DNA of 14,446 nucleotides, taken from contig PTLK01000023.1 of the NCBI GenBank assembly GCA_002938075.1, positions 1-14,446 on the forward strand, given 5' to 3'. Under the pieces are notes generated by a model that had not been told where the DNA came from, made no database searches, and worked only from the letters and a program-made list of their open reading frames with translations. The position numbers were made by a program, and so were the translations under genes. Of the stretch, positions 1 through 7,026 are shown one piece after another (the first letter of the stretch is position 1; every line of letters starts with the position of its first letter). This stretch comes from Alphaproteobacteria bacterium MarineAlpha3_Bin3. Its GTDB lineage: Bacteria; Pseudomonadota; Alphaproteobacteria; Rhodospirillales; Casp-alpha2.

Positions 1-52
1 TGGGGTCGGGTTGGCGAAGAAATTGGTTAATTCGTGAGCCGGAAATCTTCAC
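1..52 (-). CDS. holA: DNA polymerase III delta subunit, N-terminal fragment
   Basis: Only the first 17 codons lie in the window; the gene continues past base 1. Reading minus from a GTG at 52-50 gives VKISGSRINQFLRQPDP, which resembles the usual HolA start in alphaproteobacteria (M-K-x-x-x-R-x-I-x-x-F-L-x-x-P-D-P). HolA opens and loads the beta sliding clamp within the clamp-loader complex. The GTG shares bases with the lptE stop (GTGA overlap), which implies translational coupling. Order lptE then holA is common in this class and supports the call. The Walker-like and later domains cannot be seen, so the identity rests on the N-terminal match and the neighbourhood. Confidence 0.8.
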   Translation of the reverse strand, partial: MKISGSRINQFLRQPDP

Positions 53-588
53 CGTCGGGATTGTTCCTTTTTTTTCGAGTTCTTCTTTGGTGTGCGGACG
101 GTGAACTGGGTTGCCAAATGGATGCGGATGGCCTGAGCCAATTGACGAACGGCCCGGGCCCGGGCGTCTTTTTCGACCATCAGGATGGCAAAATCGGAAT
201 CGAGAATATTGTAACTGACGATGATTGCTTCATTGCCCGATAGAATAGTCTCTCCGCCGGAAATCGGCGAAAGCTGGTATTTGACCCTGAGGGTAAGATT
301 GGCCCGGGTGGCAAAGGCGCTTTTTCGCACACCCAGCGAAGCAATGCTCTCCGACACCGTTGCCGCCAAGACATAGCGTGGTTTTTTGGGTCTGCCGCCG
401 GGGTTGAGCAGGAACAACAGGTGGTTATGAAGCTGCTGGCCTATCCGGTCACGAATAGGTTTAACCTTAATTGCGGCGAACTCTACCGGCGCATAGGCAT
501 TGAAGCTCTTGCCGTAAAGGGGCTGGAAACCACACCCTCCCAGGAAGCCTAAGGCGGCCAAAAGGAAAATTATTCTAAACGACCACAT
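49..588 (-). CDS. lptE: LPS-assembly lipoprotein LptE
   Basis: A 179-residue lipoprotein. LptE plugs the LptD barrel in the outer membrane and takes part in delivering lipopolysaccharide to the cell surface. From the ATG at 588 the protein starts MWSFRIIFLLAALGFLGGCG: a short hydrophobic signal ending in the lipobox L-G-G-C with the lipidated cysteine at residue 19, followed by the F-Q-P-L-Y-G segment typical of LptE. The frame is open upstream to 639, but the longer version would bury the signal peptide, so 588 is preferred. The start overlaps the end of leuS by 14 bases and the stop overlaps the holA GTG, so the three are very likely cotranscribed. The C-terminus is lysine/serine rich (KKNSKKKEQSRR). 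Confidence 0.9.
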   Translation of the reverse strand: MWSFRIIFLLAALGFLGGCGFQPLYGKSFNAYAPVEFAAIKVKPIRDRIGQQLHNHLLFLLNPGGRPKKPRYVLAATVSESIASLGVRKSAFATRANLTLRVKYQLSPISGGETILSGNEAIIVSYNILDSDFAILMVEKDARARAVRQLAQAIRIHLATQFTVRTPKKNSKKKEQSRR

Positions 589-3172
589 TGATGATCCGAT
601 TGGGCACGATAATAACCTTGCGAATCGGTTTCCCGGCAATCGCCGCCGATACGTTTTCCAAGGCCAGAGCCGCCGTTTCAGCCGTTTGGTCGTCGCTGTC
701 CTTGGGCAAATCCAGTGTTCCCCGCAATTTTCCGTTCACCTGAACGGCGACGGTGACGTTTTTCTCGACAAGCTGATCCGCTTCGGCTTCGGGCCACGGC
801 GTATCTGCCAGTAGCGTTTGGTGGCCAAGACTATGCCATAATTCTTCCGCCAGGTGGGGCATCATGGGCCCGATTAAATAAACGGCGGTCTCCAGGCCTT
901 GACGCATCACCCAATCGGCGCCCTCTTCTTCGGGGCTTAAATCCTCGAGTTCATTCGTCAGTTCGCGGATTCGCGCCACCGCCCTGTTGAAGTGAAATTT
1001 ATCCAAATCGTCGGAAACCGCAACGATCGTCCTGTGGATGATCTTGAGAACCGCCTGCGAATGCTCTCCAAGGGCGTCCGGTCTTGTAACCCCGATAGCC
1101 GCCAAGAAAGTTCCGGGGGGGGCCGGGGCCTGATTAACCATGCGCCATAACCGGTTCACGTACCGCCAGGCGCCTTCGATGCCGGCCTCCGTCCAATCCA
1201 AGTCGCGGTCGGGCGGGCTGTCCGACAGCATGAAAAGGCGCGCCGTATCGGCCCCATAGGTTTCGATGATGGATTCCGGATCGACGACGTTTTTGCGCGA
1301 CTTGCTCATTTTTTCCGATCGCCCGACCGTAACGGCGGAGCCGCCTTGGGCGCCTTCAAGAGCGCGGGCGGATTTGTAGCCGGTTATTTCGACCTCGTCG
1401 GGATAAAGCCATTTGCCGTTTTCGTCCCGATAGGTTTCGTGGCAGACCATTCCCTGCGTCAAAAGCCCCTCGAAAGGTTCTTTGATGCCTAAGTATCCGC
1501 ACTGTTTCAGGGCTCGGGTAAAAAACCGGGAATAGAGGAGATGCAGAACCGCGTGTTCGATGCCGCCGATATATTGATCGACGGGCAACCAGTAATCGGC
1601 GGCCTCGCGGGTAAAGGCGGTATCGGCGTGGGGGGAGCAGAACCTGGCGAAATACCAGGATGATTCAAAAAAAGTATCGAAGGTATCGGTTTCCCTGCGG
1701 GCCGGTTTGCCGCAGGCCGGACAGCCGGCGTCTTTCCAGGTCGGGTGGTTGTCCAGCGGGTTGCCCGACGCGTCCAAGTCTGCGTCTTCGGGCAAAACGA
1801 CCGGCAGGTCGCCCTCGGGCACCGGGACAATGCCGCAATCGACGCAATGGATCACCGGAATCGGGCAACCCCAATAACGTTGCCGCGATATGCCCCAGTC
1901 GCGAAGCCGGTAATTGACCCCCGGACGACCGGCGTCGGCGGCATCCAACCTCTCGATGATGGCCGACTTCGCTTCCTCGACGCCAAGCCCGTCGAGAAAC
2001 GCCGAATTGATCAACACCCCGTCGTCGGTGAAGGCTTCGTCCCCGATGACGAAACTTTCGGCGTCGGTTTCCTGGGGTGCGACGACGGGAATGACGTCAA
2101 GGCCGTATTTACGGGCGAACTCCAGATCACGCTGATCGTGGGCCGGGCAGCCGAAAATGGCGCCGGTTCCGTATTCCATGAGGACGAAATTGGCCACGTA
2201 CAGGGGAAGCGTCCTTTTGTCATCGAAGGGATGACGAACCTGGATACCGGTGTCGTAACCGACTTTTTCCGCCGTTTCGATGGCCGCCTCGCTGGTTCCG
2301 GCGCTGCCGCATTCGGTAATGAACGCCCGAAGATTGGCGTCATCCTCCGACAGGTCCTGGGAAAGCGGGTGGTTTGCGGCGATAGCGCAAAACGAGGCGC
2401 CGAAAATGGTATCTGGACGGGTGGTGAAGACTTCCAACCGACCACCCTGGCCTCCGTTCCGTCCGTCGAAATCGAAAAACATATAGGCGCCATCGGACCG
2501 GCCGATCCATTTTTCCTGCATCAGGCGAACCCGGCCGGGCCAACGATCCAGCGTTTCGAGGTCTTGAAGGAGCTCTTCGGAGAACGCCGTGATATTCATA
2601 AACCACTGTGATAAAAAACGATTTTCCACATTGGCGCCGGACCTCCAACCCTTGCCGTCGATGACCTGCTCATTAGCGAGCACGGTGTTTTCCACCGGAT
2701 CCCAGTTGACCCAGGATTCCTTGCGGTAAACCAGTCCCTGTTCAAGGAAATCCAGAAACATCTTCTGTTCTTGGCGGTAGTAGTCCGGATCGCAAGTGGC
2801 GATTTCGCGCGACCAGTCATAGGAAAGACCCATGGCCTTGAGCTGCTTTCGCATGGTGGCGATGTTCTGTTCCGTCCACGGGGCGGGATGGACCTTGTTT
2901 TCCCTGGCCGCGTTTTCCGCCGGCAGCCCAAAAGCGTCCCAGCCCATGGGGTGCAGCACATTGAAACCCCGGGCGCGCTTGTAGCGGGCGACCACATCGC
3001 CCAAGGTGTAATTGCGCACGTGCCCCATATGAATGCGCCCCGAGGGATAGGGAAACATCTCAAGCACGTAGTATTTCGGTTTGTCTGCGTCTTCGCTGAC
3101 GGCGAAGCATCCCCGGTCTTCCCAGACCGACTGCCATTTCGCTTCCGCTTGCTTGAAATTGTACCTGGACAT
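575..3172 (-). CDS. leuS: Leucyl-tRNA synthetase
   Basis: An 865-residue class I aminoacyl-tRNA synthetase that charges tRNA-Leu in the cytoplasm. Visible landmarks: the HIGH motif as HMGH at residues 48-51 after PYPSGRI; the CP1 editing domain with T-T-R-P-D-T near 250-255 and PAHDQRD at 343-349, whose Asp346 corresponds to the editing-site aspartate; a zinc-type insertion with CVDCG and CPACG cysteine pairs; the KMSKS loop at 621-625; and a C-terminal domain ending in NRIINVVV. Length and domain order are those of bacterial LeuS, and nothing appears broken. The ATG at 3172 has no strong Shine-Dalgarno sequence. The 145-base leader upstream carries a 27-base imperfect palindrome. Its end overlaps lptE. 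Confidence 0.98.
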   Translation of the reverse strand: MSRYNFKQAEAKWQSVWEDRGCFAVSEDADKPKYYVLEMFPYPSGRIHMGHVRNYTLGDVVARYKRARGFNVLHPMGWDAFGLPAENAARENKVHPAPWTEQNIATMRKQLKAMGLSYDWSREIATCDPDYYRQEQKMFLDFLEQGLVYRKESWVNWDPVENTVLANEQVIDGKGWRSGANVENRFLSQWFMNITAFSEELLQDLETLDRWPGRVRLMQEKWIGRSDGAYMFFDFDGRNGGQGGRLEVFTTRPDTIFGASFCAIAANHPLSQDLSEDDANLRAFITECGSAGTSEAAIETAEKVGYDTGIQVRHPFDDKRTLPLYVANFVLMEYGTGAIFGCPAHDQRDLEFARKYGLDVIPVVAPQETDAESFVIGDEAFTDDGVLINSAFLDGLGVEEAKSAIIERLDAADAGRPGVNYRLRDWGISRQRYWGCPIPVIHCVDCGIVPVPEGDLPVVLPEDADLDASGNPLDNHPTWKDAGCPACGKPARRETDTFDTFFESSWYFARFCSPHADTAFTREAADYWLPVDQYIGGIEHAVLHLLYSRFFTRALKQCGYLGIKEPFEGLLTQGMVCHETYRDENGKWLYPDEVEITGYKSARALEGAQGGSAVTVGRSEKMSKSRKNVVDPESIIETYGADTARLFMLSDSPPDRDLDWTEAGIEGAWRYVNRLWRMVNQAPAPPGTFLAAIGVTRPDALGEHSQAVLKIIHRTIVAVSDDLDKFHFNRAVARIRELTNELEDLSPEEEGADWVMRQGLETAVYLIGPMMPHLAEELWHSLGHQTLLADTPWPEAEADQLVEKNVTVAVQVNGKLRGTLDLPKDSDDQTAETAALALENVSAAIAGKPIRKVIIVPNRIINVVV

Positions 3173-3203
3173 TTTGATTGGCTGGCCCGGCTGGTTGAAA
3201 GCG

Positions 3204-3230
3204 CCCTAGTGGATAGAATCTATCATAGGG
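3204..3230. repeat. Imperfect palindrome in the leuS leader
   Basis: A perfect 13-base dyad, GATAGA-A-TCTATC at 3212-3224, is flanked by complementary CCCTA (3204-3208) and TAGGG (3226-3230), with three unpaired bases on one side and one on the other. It lies 32 bases before the leuS start codon, in the stretch between the DUF3576 gene and leuS. It could form an 11-bp interrupted hairpin in the leuS mRNA or act as a DNA operator. There is no uridine run, so it is not a classical terminator. The rest of the 145-base gap shows no gene I would support. Confidence 0.5.
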
Positions 3231-3317
3231 ACCCCATACGACGGCTCTCCATATTCTTCGGAGTGGCCGTCCGGTTCCGTATCACCTCATATTATGACTT
3301 GGAAAATAGACGTTAAG

Positions 3318-3881
3318 TTATTTTTGTAAGGTTTGATTCCGCAATTGCCGTGCCCGGAACAAAATGGCGTCTTCGATCTTGATTCTAGTTTCCTCAGGGA
3401 CCCCGGCATCCTTCCAGGCCCCGCGGCGGTCCTGTACCTGCCGGAAAACGGCCACCCGGACGCCGTCGGCCCTAAGCGCGCGGCCAAGGATATAGACATT
3501 GAGCTTGAAGCGTTCGCTCGGGGCCTCCGTCGAGGAGTGCCAATCGGTGATAATCACGCCGCCGAAGGGATCCGCGGAATTAACGGGCATGAACGAAACA
3601 GTATCCAACGACGCCCGCCACAGGTAACTGTTGACCCCCAACGCCCCCCCGGTGTTTTTGGGTTCGCTGTCGCCGAATAAATTAAGACCGCCCTCCCCAA
3701 AAATGGTTTTTCTTTTGGAGAAATCGATATCCTCGATTTCCAGCTCCTCGGGGGGACCGGCGGAGCCCTCGAAATCTTCCTTGGTGATTTCTTCGGAAGC
3801 GCAGGCCGACAGCAACAGGCCGCCGATACACAATGAACCGGCCAGGCTCAGTCGGGAAAGGGTTTCGGCAATTCGTTTCAT
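3318..3881 (-). CDS. DUF3576 lipoprotein
   Basis: A 187-residue predicted lipoprotein of the DUF3576 family, found mainly in alphaproteobacteria and of unknown function. The chosen ATG at 3881 gives a basic start (MKRIAETLSR), a hydrophobic stretch, and a lipobox L-S-A-C with the cysteine at residue 27. The mature part begins acidic and carries a core containing GGALGVNSYLWRASLDTVSFMPV and SADPFGGVIITDWHS, followed by the R-x-R-Q motifs of the C-terminal end. The open frame extends to 3929, but that start would place 16 polar residues before the signal and has no ribosome site; AAGGA lies 13 bases before the 3881 ATG. Lying just upstream of leuS is its usual position. Probable site is the periplasmic face of a membrane. 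Confidence 0.85.
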   Translation of the reverse strand: MKRIAETLSRLSLAGSLCIGGLLLSACASEEITKEDFEGSAGPPEELEIEDIDFSKRKTIFGEGGLNLFGDSEPKNTGGALGVNSYLWRASLDTVSFMPVNSADPFGGVIITDWHSSTEAPSERFKLNVYILGRALRADGVRVAVFRQVQDRRGAWKDAGVPEETRIKIEDAILFRARQLRNQTLQK

Positions 3882-3931
3882 CTTCAAACCATTGTCCTTT
3901 TCGGACGGCGTTCCTTTTTCGGATGTCATTT

Positions 3932-3937
3932 ATTATA
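3932..3937 (-). promoter_or_regulatory. Candidate -10 element for the DUF3576 gene
   Basis: The minus strand reads TATAAT here, in an unusually AT-rich patch (3926-3946) within otherwise GC-rich DNA. It lies about 50 bases before the chosen start at 3881. No convincing -35 hexamer is seen 16-18 bases upstream, so this is a weak promoter call. Confidence 0.35.
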
Positions 3938-3990
3938 ATATATTCGGTCCCGCATCCATACCTGGTTCATATAATTAGATAAATCCGCTG

Positions 3991-4593
3991 CTAAGCGATA
4001 TCGAGAAATCCGCTGATTCCGGCGAAACCCCGGGTACCCGAGTCCTTAAAACGGCGTAGGTTTACGGGGCTTACGCCGCCCAGGGCATAGACCGGGATCG
4101 GGCTTTGCCGGCACCAGACGGAAAACCGCAAAGTCCCGAGCGGGCGTGTTTGCGGATGCGATTCGGTCGGAAATACCGGCGCCAGCAAGACCGCATCGGC
4201 CCCCGCTCGCTCGGCCCGGTAGAGCGCCCCCGGTGAATGGGCCGCCGCCGTCACCAGCCAATCCGGCCGCCGCCATAATCGCCATACCCCTGGCCCCCGG
4301 GTGGCCAGGGCCTCCGGCAGGTGCAGGCCGTCGGCCCCGACCTTGAGGGCAAGCCGGGCGTCGGCGGCGATCAGGACCTTAACGCCGTGCTTTCTGGCCG
4401 CCGCCGTCAGCCGAATCGCTAAATTCTCCCGGTCCGGCGCTCCGTAATGGCGGAAGATGACGGCGCTGTTGGTGGGCAGGCCGCCGATGAGCGGAACCGG
4501 GTCCGCCAATCGCTTCTCATCGGTCATCAATATGGTGTCGGGTAGACCGTCTGGAGGCAAATTGAGCCTGCCCATCGAGTCTGTTACCCTCAT
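3991..4593 (-). CDS. ThiE/TenI-like TIM-barrel protein, probably degenerate
   Basis: A 200-residue protein of the thiamine-phosphate synthase/TenI superfamily. Seen: KVLIAADARLALKVGADGLHLPE (residues 73-94), matching the ThiE strand with the G-A-D-G-x-H-L signature; TAAAHSPGALYRAERAGAD (115-133), matching the S-x-H-T/S-x-E-E-A segment; LAPVFPTESHPQTRPLG (137-153); and YALGGVSPVNLRR (169-181), the phosphate-binding G-G-V/I turn. True ThiE carries metal-binding aspartates in an N-D and a G-Q-E/D-D motif; here the second reads P-E-A-L and lacks the aspartate. Thiamine-phosphate synthase activity is therefore doubtful. No other thiamine gene is nearby. It diverges from yggS across 53 bases. The ATG at 4593 is chosen with GAGG about 10 bases upstream; an in-frame ATG at residue 7 is an alternative. 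Confidence 0.75.
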   Translation of the reverse strand: MRVTDSMGRLNLPPDGLPDTILMTDEKRLADPVPLIGGLPTNSAVIFRHYGAPDRENLAIRLTAAARKHGVKVLIAADARLALKVGADGLHLPEALATRGPGVWRLWRRPDWLVTAAAHSPGALYRAERAGADAVLLAPVFPTESHPQTRPLGTLRFSVWCRQSPIPVYALGGVSPVNLRRFKDSGTRGFAGISGFLDIA

Positions 4594-4646
4594 TGACCGC
4601 CGCCTCGATGGCGCCGGCGCAATCTTTTAACCACGCGGCCGCTTAA

Positions 4647-5348
4647 ATGACCCAGGAAACCGATATCCGGAAAAACCTTTCGGCCATCGGAGCCCGCATG
4701 GCCGGGGCCGCCGAGGCTGCCGGACGCGCCCCGGATTCGATTACCCTGGTGGCGATTTCCAAGGCCCATCCGGCATCGGCGGCCCACCAAGCGCTGATCG
4801 CCGGCCACCGGGTGTTTGGTGAAAACAGGGTCCAGGAGGCCGAAGAAAAATGGCCGGCCCTGAAAGACGAATTTCCCAATGCCGTGTTGCATCTTGTCGG
4901 CGCCTTGCAGCGAAATAAGGTGCACCGTGCCGTTGCCCTCTGCGATGTCATTCAAACCATCGACCGCCCGAAGCTTGCCCGCGCGCTCGCCGATGAAATA
5001 AGCAAAAGCGGCCGCCGGCCTCAATGCTTCATTCAGGTCAACACCGGCGAGGAACCCCAAAAAGGCGGCATCCTGCCCGAAACCGCCGATTCCTTCATCG
5101 CCGAATGCCATGACATTCTCGGCCCGGCGCTCCGGGGCCTGATGTGCATCCCGCCCCTTGACCAGGAACCCTCGCTTCATTTCGCGTTGTTGGGGGAAAT
5201 CGCCGCCCGCAACGGCTTGCAGGAATTGAGCATGGGCATGAGCGGAGACTTCGAGACAGCAATCCGCCTCGGCGCAACCCATGTCCGGGTCGGCACCGGC
5301 GTTTTCGGGGAAAGGCCTTCTAACATGGCGAAGGCGGCCGAAGGGTAA
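4647..5348 (+). CDS. yggS: YggS/PLPBP family pyridoxal-phosphate homeostasis protein
   Basis: A 233-residue single-domain PLP-binding protein (YggS, PROSC/PLPBP, COG0325). Members bind PLP without a known catalytic reaction and keep vitamin B6 and amino-acid pools balanced. Seen: the Schiff-base lysine in TLVAISK, Lys39; FGENRVQEAEEKW (57-69); LVGALQRNK (83-91), matching the family's H-x-I-G-x-L-Q-x-N-K; VNTGEEPQKGG (131-141); and the cofactor-phosphate end LSMGMSGDFETAI (195-207) followed by RVGTGVFG (214-221). Length is normal for the family. The first ATG after the divergent gap is used; no strong Shine-Dalgarno is seen. The last 29 bases overlap the end of the opposite L,D-transpeptidase-like gene. 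Confidence 0.95.
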   Translation: MTQETDIRKNLSAIGARMAGAAEAAGRAPDSITLVAISKAHPASAAHQALIAGHRVFGENRVQEAEEKWPALKDEFPNAVLHLVGALQRNKVHRAVALCDVIQTIDRPKLARALADEISKSGRRPQCFIQVNTGEEPQKGGILPETADSFIAECHDILGPALRGLMCIPPLDQEPSLHFALLGEIAARNGLQELSMGMSGDFETAIRLGATHVRVGTGVFGERPSNMAKAAEG

Positions 5349-5835
5349 CGGTGAGCCTTGCCGTTTCGTCGCATGGCTCCAGCAGAACCAACAGATCCTC
5401 AAGTCCGAGAGCGACGCACCCTTCCGTCGGCCGATAATCGGGTTGGGCGACATGCAGGAATATGGCGCTGCCGAGGCCGGACCTGACCGGATCGTCGTTG
5501 TAACCAAGCTCGACGATGACGTCGTAAACGTGGTCCTGACGCCAAAGGGTTTCGTAGCTGCCCGAAAAAGGAAGCGAGATCAGGCGATTATATGAATCCT
5601 CTCGAGGATCGTCGCACCAGCCGTCGTCGGGGCCCAACGCCCGGACTTCGAGCCCCGTCTTCGGGGCCTGCATCCGGTCCGCCCGGTACATGACCCGGCG
5701 CAGCGGAAAACAACCCAGGGGTGTCACCCCGTCACCTTCTTTTTTATCGCCGCCGATGCCGCCGCGGCCAAGGGCGCAGCGCATCGCGTTTGCGTTCCAG
5801 GACAAGTGTCCGGGGGGCCAGACCAAGATCTCCAT
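5320..5835 (-). CDS. L,D-transpeptidase (YkuD fold) family protein, COG3786-like
   Basis: A 171-residue protein of the YkuD fold. The family's catalytic site is a histidine followed by a cysteine in S/T-x-G-C; here His128 in AIFLHVA is followed by Cys140 in RPTEGCVAL. Supporting context includes KKEGDGVTPLGCFPLRRVMY (31-50), the K-x-G-D-x-x-T-P-x-G substrate-side motif, and the ELGYNDDP segment (109-116). Such enzymes form or remodel 3-3 cross-links in peptidoglycan or attach proteins to it. No signal peptide, membrane segment or peptidoglycan-binding module is visible, so export is unexplained and the substrate is open. It starts 41 bases after the unknown gene upstream and overlaps the end of yggS by 29 bases. 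Confidence 0.85.
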   Translation of the reverse strand: MEILVWPPGHLSWNANAMRCALGRGGIGGDKKEGDGVTPLGCFPLRRVMYRADRMQAPKTGLEVRALGPDDGWCDDPREDSYNRLISLPFSGSYETLWRQDHVYDVIVELGYNDDPVRSGLGSAIFLHVAQPDYRPTEGCVALGLEDLLVLLEPCDETARLTVTLRPPSPC

Positions 5836-5842
5836 GGCGGCG

Positions 5843-5848
5843 ATTATA
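5843..5848 (-). promoter_or_regulatory. Candidate -10 element abutting the L,D-transpeptidase-like gene
   Basis: The minus strand reads a perfect TATAAT only 7 bases before the ATG at 5835. If used, transcription would begin at or next to the start codon, giving a leaderless mRNA; this would fit the lack of a Shine-Dalgarno sequence. No good -35 box is seen, so support is modest. Confidence 0.3.
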
Positions 5849-5876
5849 ACGGTTTTGGAAGCCGGATAACTGAAAG

Positions 5877-6992
5877 CTATCGCATCATATCAATGGCGAC
5901 GGGACGCTCTTGGCCGGTAAGGTTGGCGCTGTTCTGGTATTTCCCGTAGGCCGTCAACATGGTCCCGGAAAACCAACCGCCTAACGGCGCCACGGCCCCC
6001 GGGGGCGTTTCAAGGGGCGTTTCGAGGGGCGTATCGGGCGCCGCCCCGGTTTTTCTGGTTTCGTTGGCCGGCAGTCGCGGGCCATAGGCGGAAGCCGCGA
6101 ACAAGGCGGCTCTTTGCCGGGATTCGCGGATGGTGATGGTGGCTTCGGCGGTCTTCTTGACGCCGCCCGCCTTCAGGTCCTGCCTTAGGGCCGCCAGGGC
6201 ATTGATACCGACCACTGGGCCGTCGAGGGCGATGGGCCGGGCGAACGATGAAGTGGCCGGGGCGTCCGGGGCTGACTGGACGGGCGCATAGGGGGAAACC
6301 CCCTGCCAACCGGGCGCCGGCGCTTCCGGCGCCAGGGCGCCGGTGGTCACCGGCTTGGGTGCGGCGGCCTTTTCACGGGCGGGGAGGGCGCCTTCGATAC
6401 TTTCAGTTTCGCCTGCAGGCATAAACCGGCCCCCGCCAACGGCGGAATGGCGAAAAGCGACTTCCGACCTTGCCCAGGCGGTCACCGGGTCTATGGCTCC
6501 GGGGGCTCCGGGGGGCTGGAATGCCGGTGACGTTTCAGGCTGGACAAAACCGGCCCGGGCGCCGATGTCGGCGACGACCTTTTCCTTGGCCGGTTCGGCG
6601 CCGGGTGCGTCCGGTTCCTCGTTTTCGAAAAAGGACATCACGTGTTCGCCCATATCTCTGCCGGTGGCGTCGTCGACCAGCACATTGGCGAGCGAAACGA
6701 CCGTCCCAACGGGCCCAAGGAAAAGCGTGCCGCCGAGGACGCGCGATCCCGGATCGAGGGTGTCACCGGTCAATTCCCGGTACAGGGTTCCGATGACCGG
6801 AAAGTGTTGAAGGGGATTGATGATGTCCAGGAAGTCGAGGAACGTAAACCCGTCGTTGCCGAAAAGTTTAAAACCTTCATCGTCATCGACGTCGCCGGCG
6901 TTGGGGGCTTCCTTTTCGGGGGCGGCGGTAGACGCCACCGCCAATTCCGTTGTGGTGCGCCACGGGGTGGCGCTTTCAATGATCGAATCCAT
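5877..6992 (-). CDS. Unassigned protein with conserved N-terminal domain and Pro/Ala-rich tail
   Basis: A 371-residue protein I cannot assign. The frame is open from a TTG at 7025, but the ATG at 6992 is preferred because ACGGGAAA lies just before it and a sigma-54 promoter sits at the right distance. Parts: an N-terminal segment rich in Thr/Ala (1-35); a dense, conserved-looking domain at about 41-122 with FKLFGNDGFTFLDFLDIINP, then LQHFPVIGTLYRELTGD, then a glycine-rich hydrophobic stretch (83-106) and GRDMGEHVMSFF; a long Pro/Ala/Gly-rich, probably disordered linker (125-340); a short TPLE repeat at 321-330; and a tail with MLTAYGKYQNSA (345-356). No signal peptide or clear catalytic motif. 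The hydrophobic stretch could insert in or lie on a membrane. I recall similar N-terminal domains in other Rhodospirillales proteins without function. Base usage matches the neighbours. Confidence 0.8.
   Translation of the reverse strand: MDSIIESATPWRTTTELAVASTAAPEKEAPNAGDVDDDEGFKLFGNDGFTFLDFLDIINPLQHFPVIGTLYRELTGDTLDPGSRVLGGTLFLGPVGTVVSLANVLVDDATGRDMGEHVMSFFENEEPDAPGAEPAKEKVVADIGARAGFVQPETSPAFQPPGAPGAIDPVTAWARSEVAFRHSAVGGGRFMPAGETESIEGALPAREKAAAPKPVTTGALAPEAPAPGWQGVSPYAPVQSAPDAPATSSFARPIALDGPVVGINALAALRQDLKAGGVKKTAEATITIRESRQRAALFAASAYGPRLPANETRKTGAAPDTPLETPLETPPGAVAPLGGWFSGTMLTAYGKYQNSANLTGQERPVAIDMMR
6002..6037 (-). repeat. In-frame 12-base tandem repeat coding TPLE
   Basis: Three head-to-tail copies of a 12-base unit (GGGGCGTTTCAA, GGGGCGTTTCGA, GGGGCGTATCGG on plus) lie in the C-terminal part of the unknown gene. 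On minus they code the repeated tetrapeptide Thr-Pro-Leu-Glu. Being a multiple of three, copy-number changes would keep the frame. Confidence 0.8.
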
Positions 6993-7026
6993 GATTTTTT
7001 CCCGTTCTTGTGTTTCTCTAGGCAAC

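Noticed and set aside
1745..2611. 288-codon open frame on plus inside leuS
   Set aside because: Antisense shadow of a strongly conserved leuS; the sequence shows no domain and follows the codon bias of the opposite strand.
3232..3294. 20-codon frame (GTG start) on minus in the leuS leader as a leucine attenuator peptide
   Set aside because: It contains a single leucine codon, no ATG, and no terminator hairpin follows, so a leucine leader is not supported.
4590..5507. 305-codon open frame on minus across yggS
   Set aside because: Shadow of yggS, which has clear PLP-binding motifs; long antisense frames are common in GC-rich DNA.
6381..6388. GGGGAGGG motifs (also at 12813-12820 on plus and 3692-3699 on minus) as KOPS sites for FtsK
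   Set aside because: Only three matches in 14 kb with mixed orientation, about what GC-rich sequence gives by chance.
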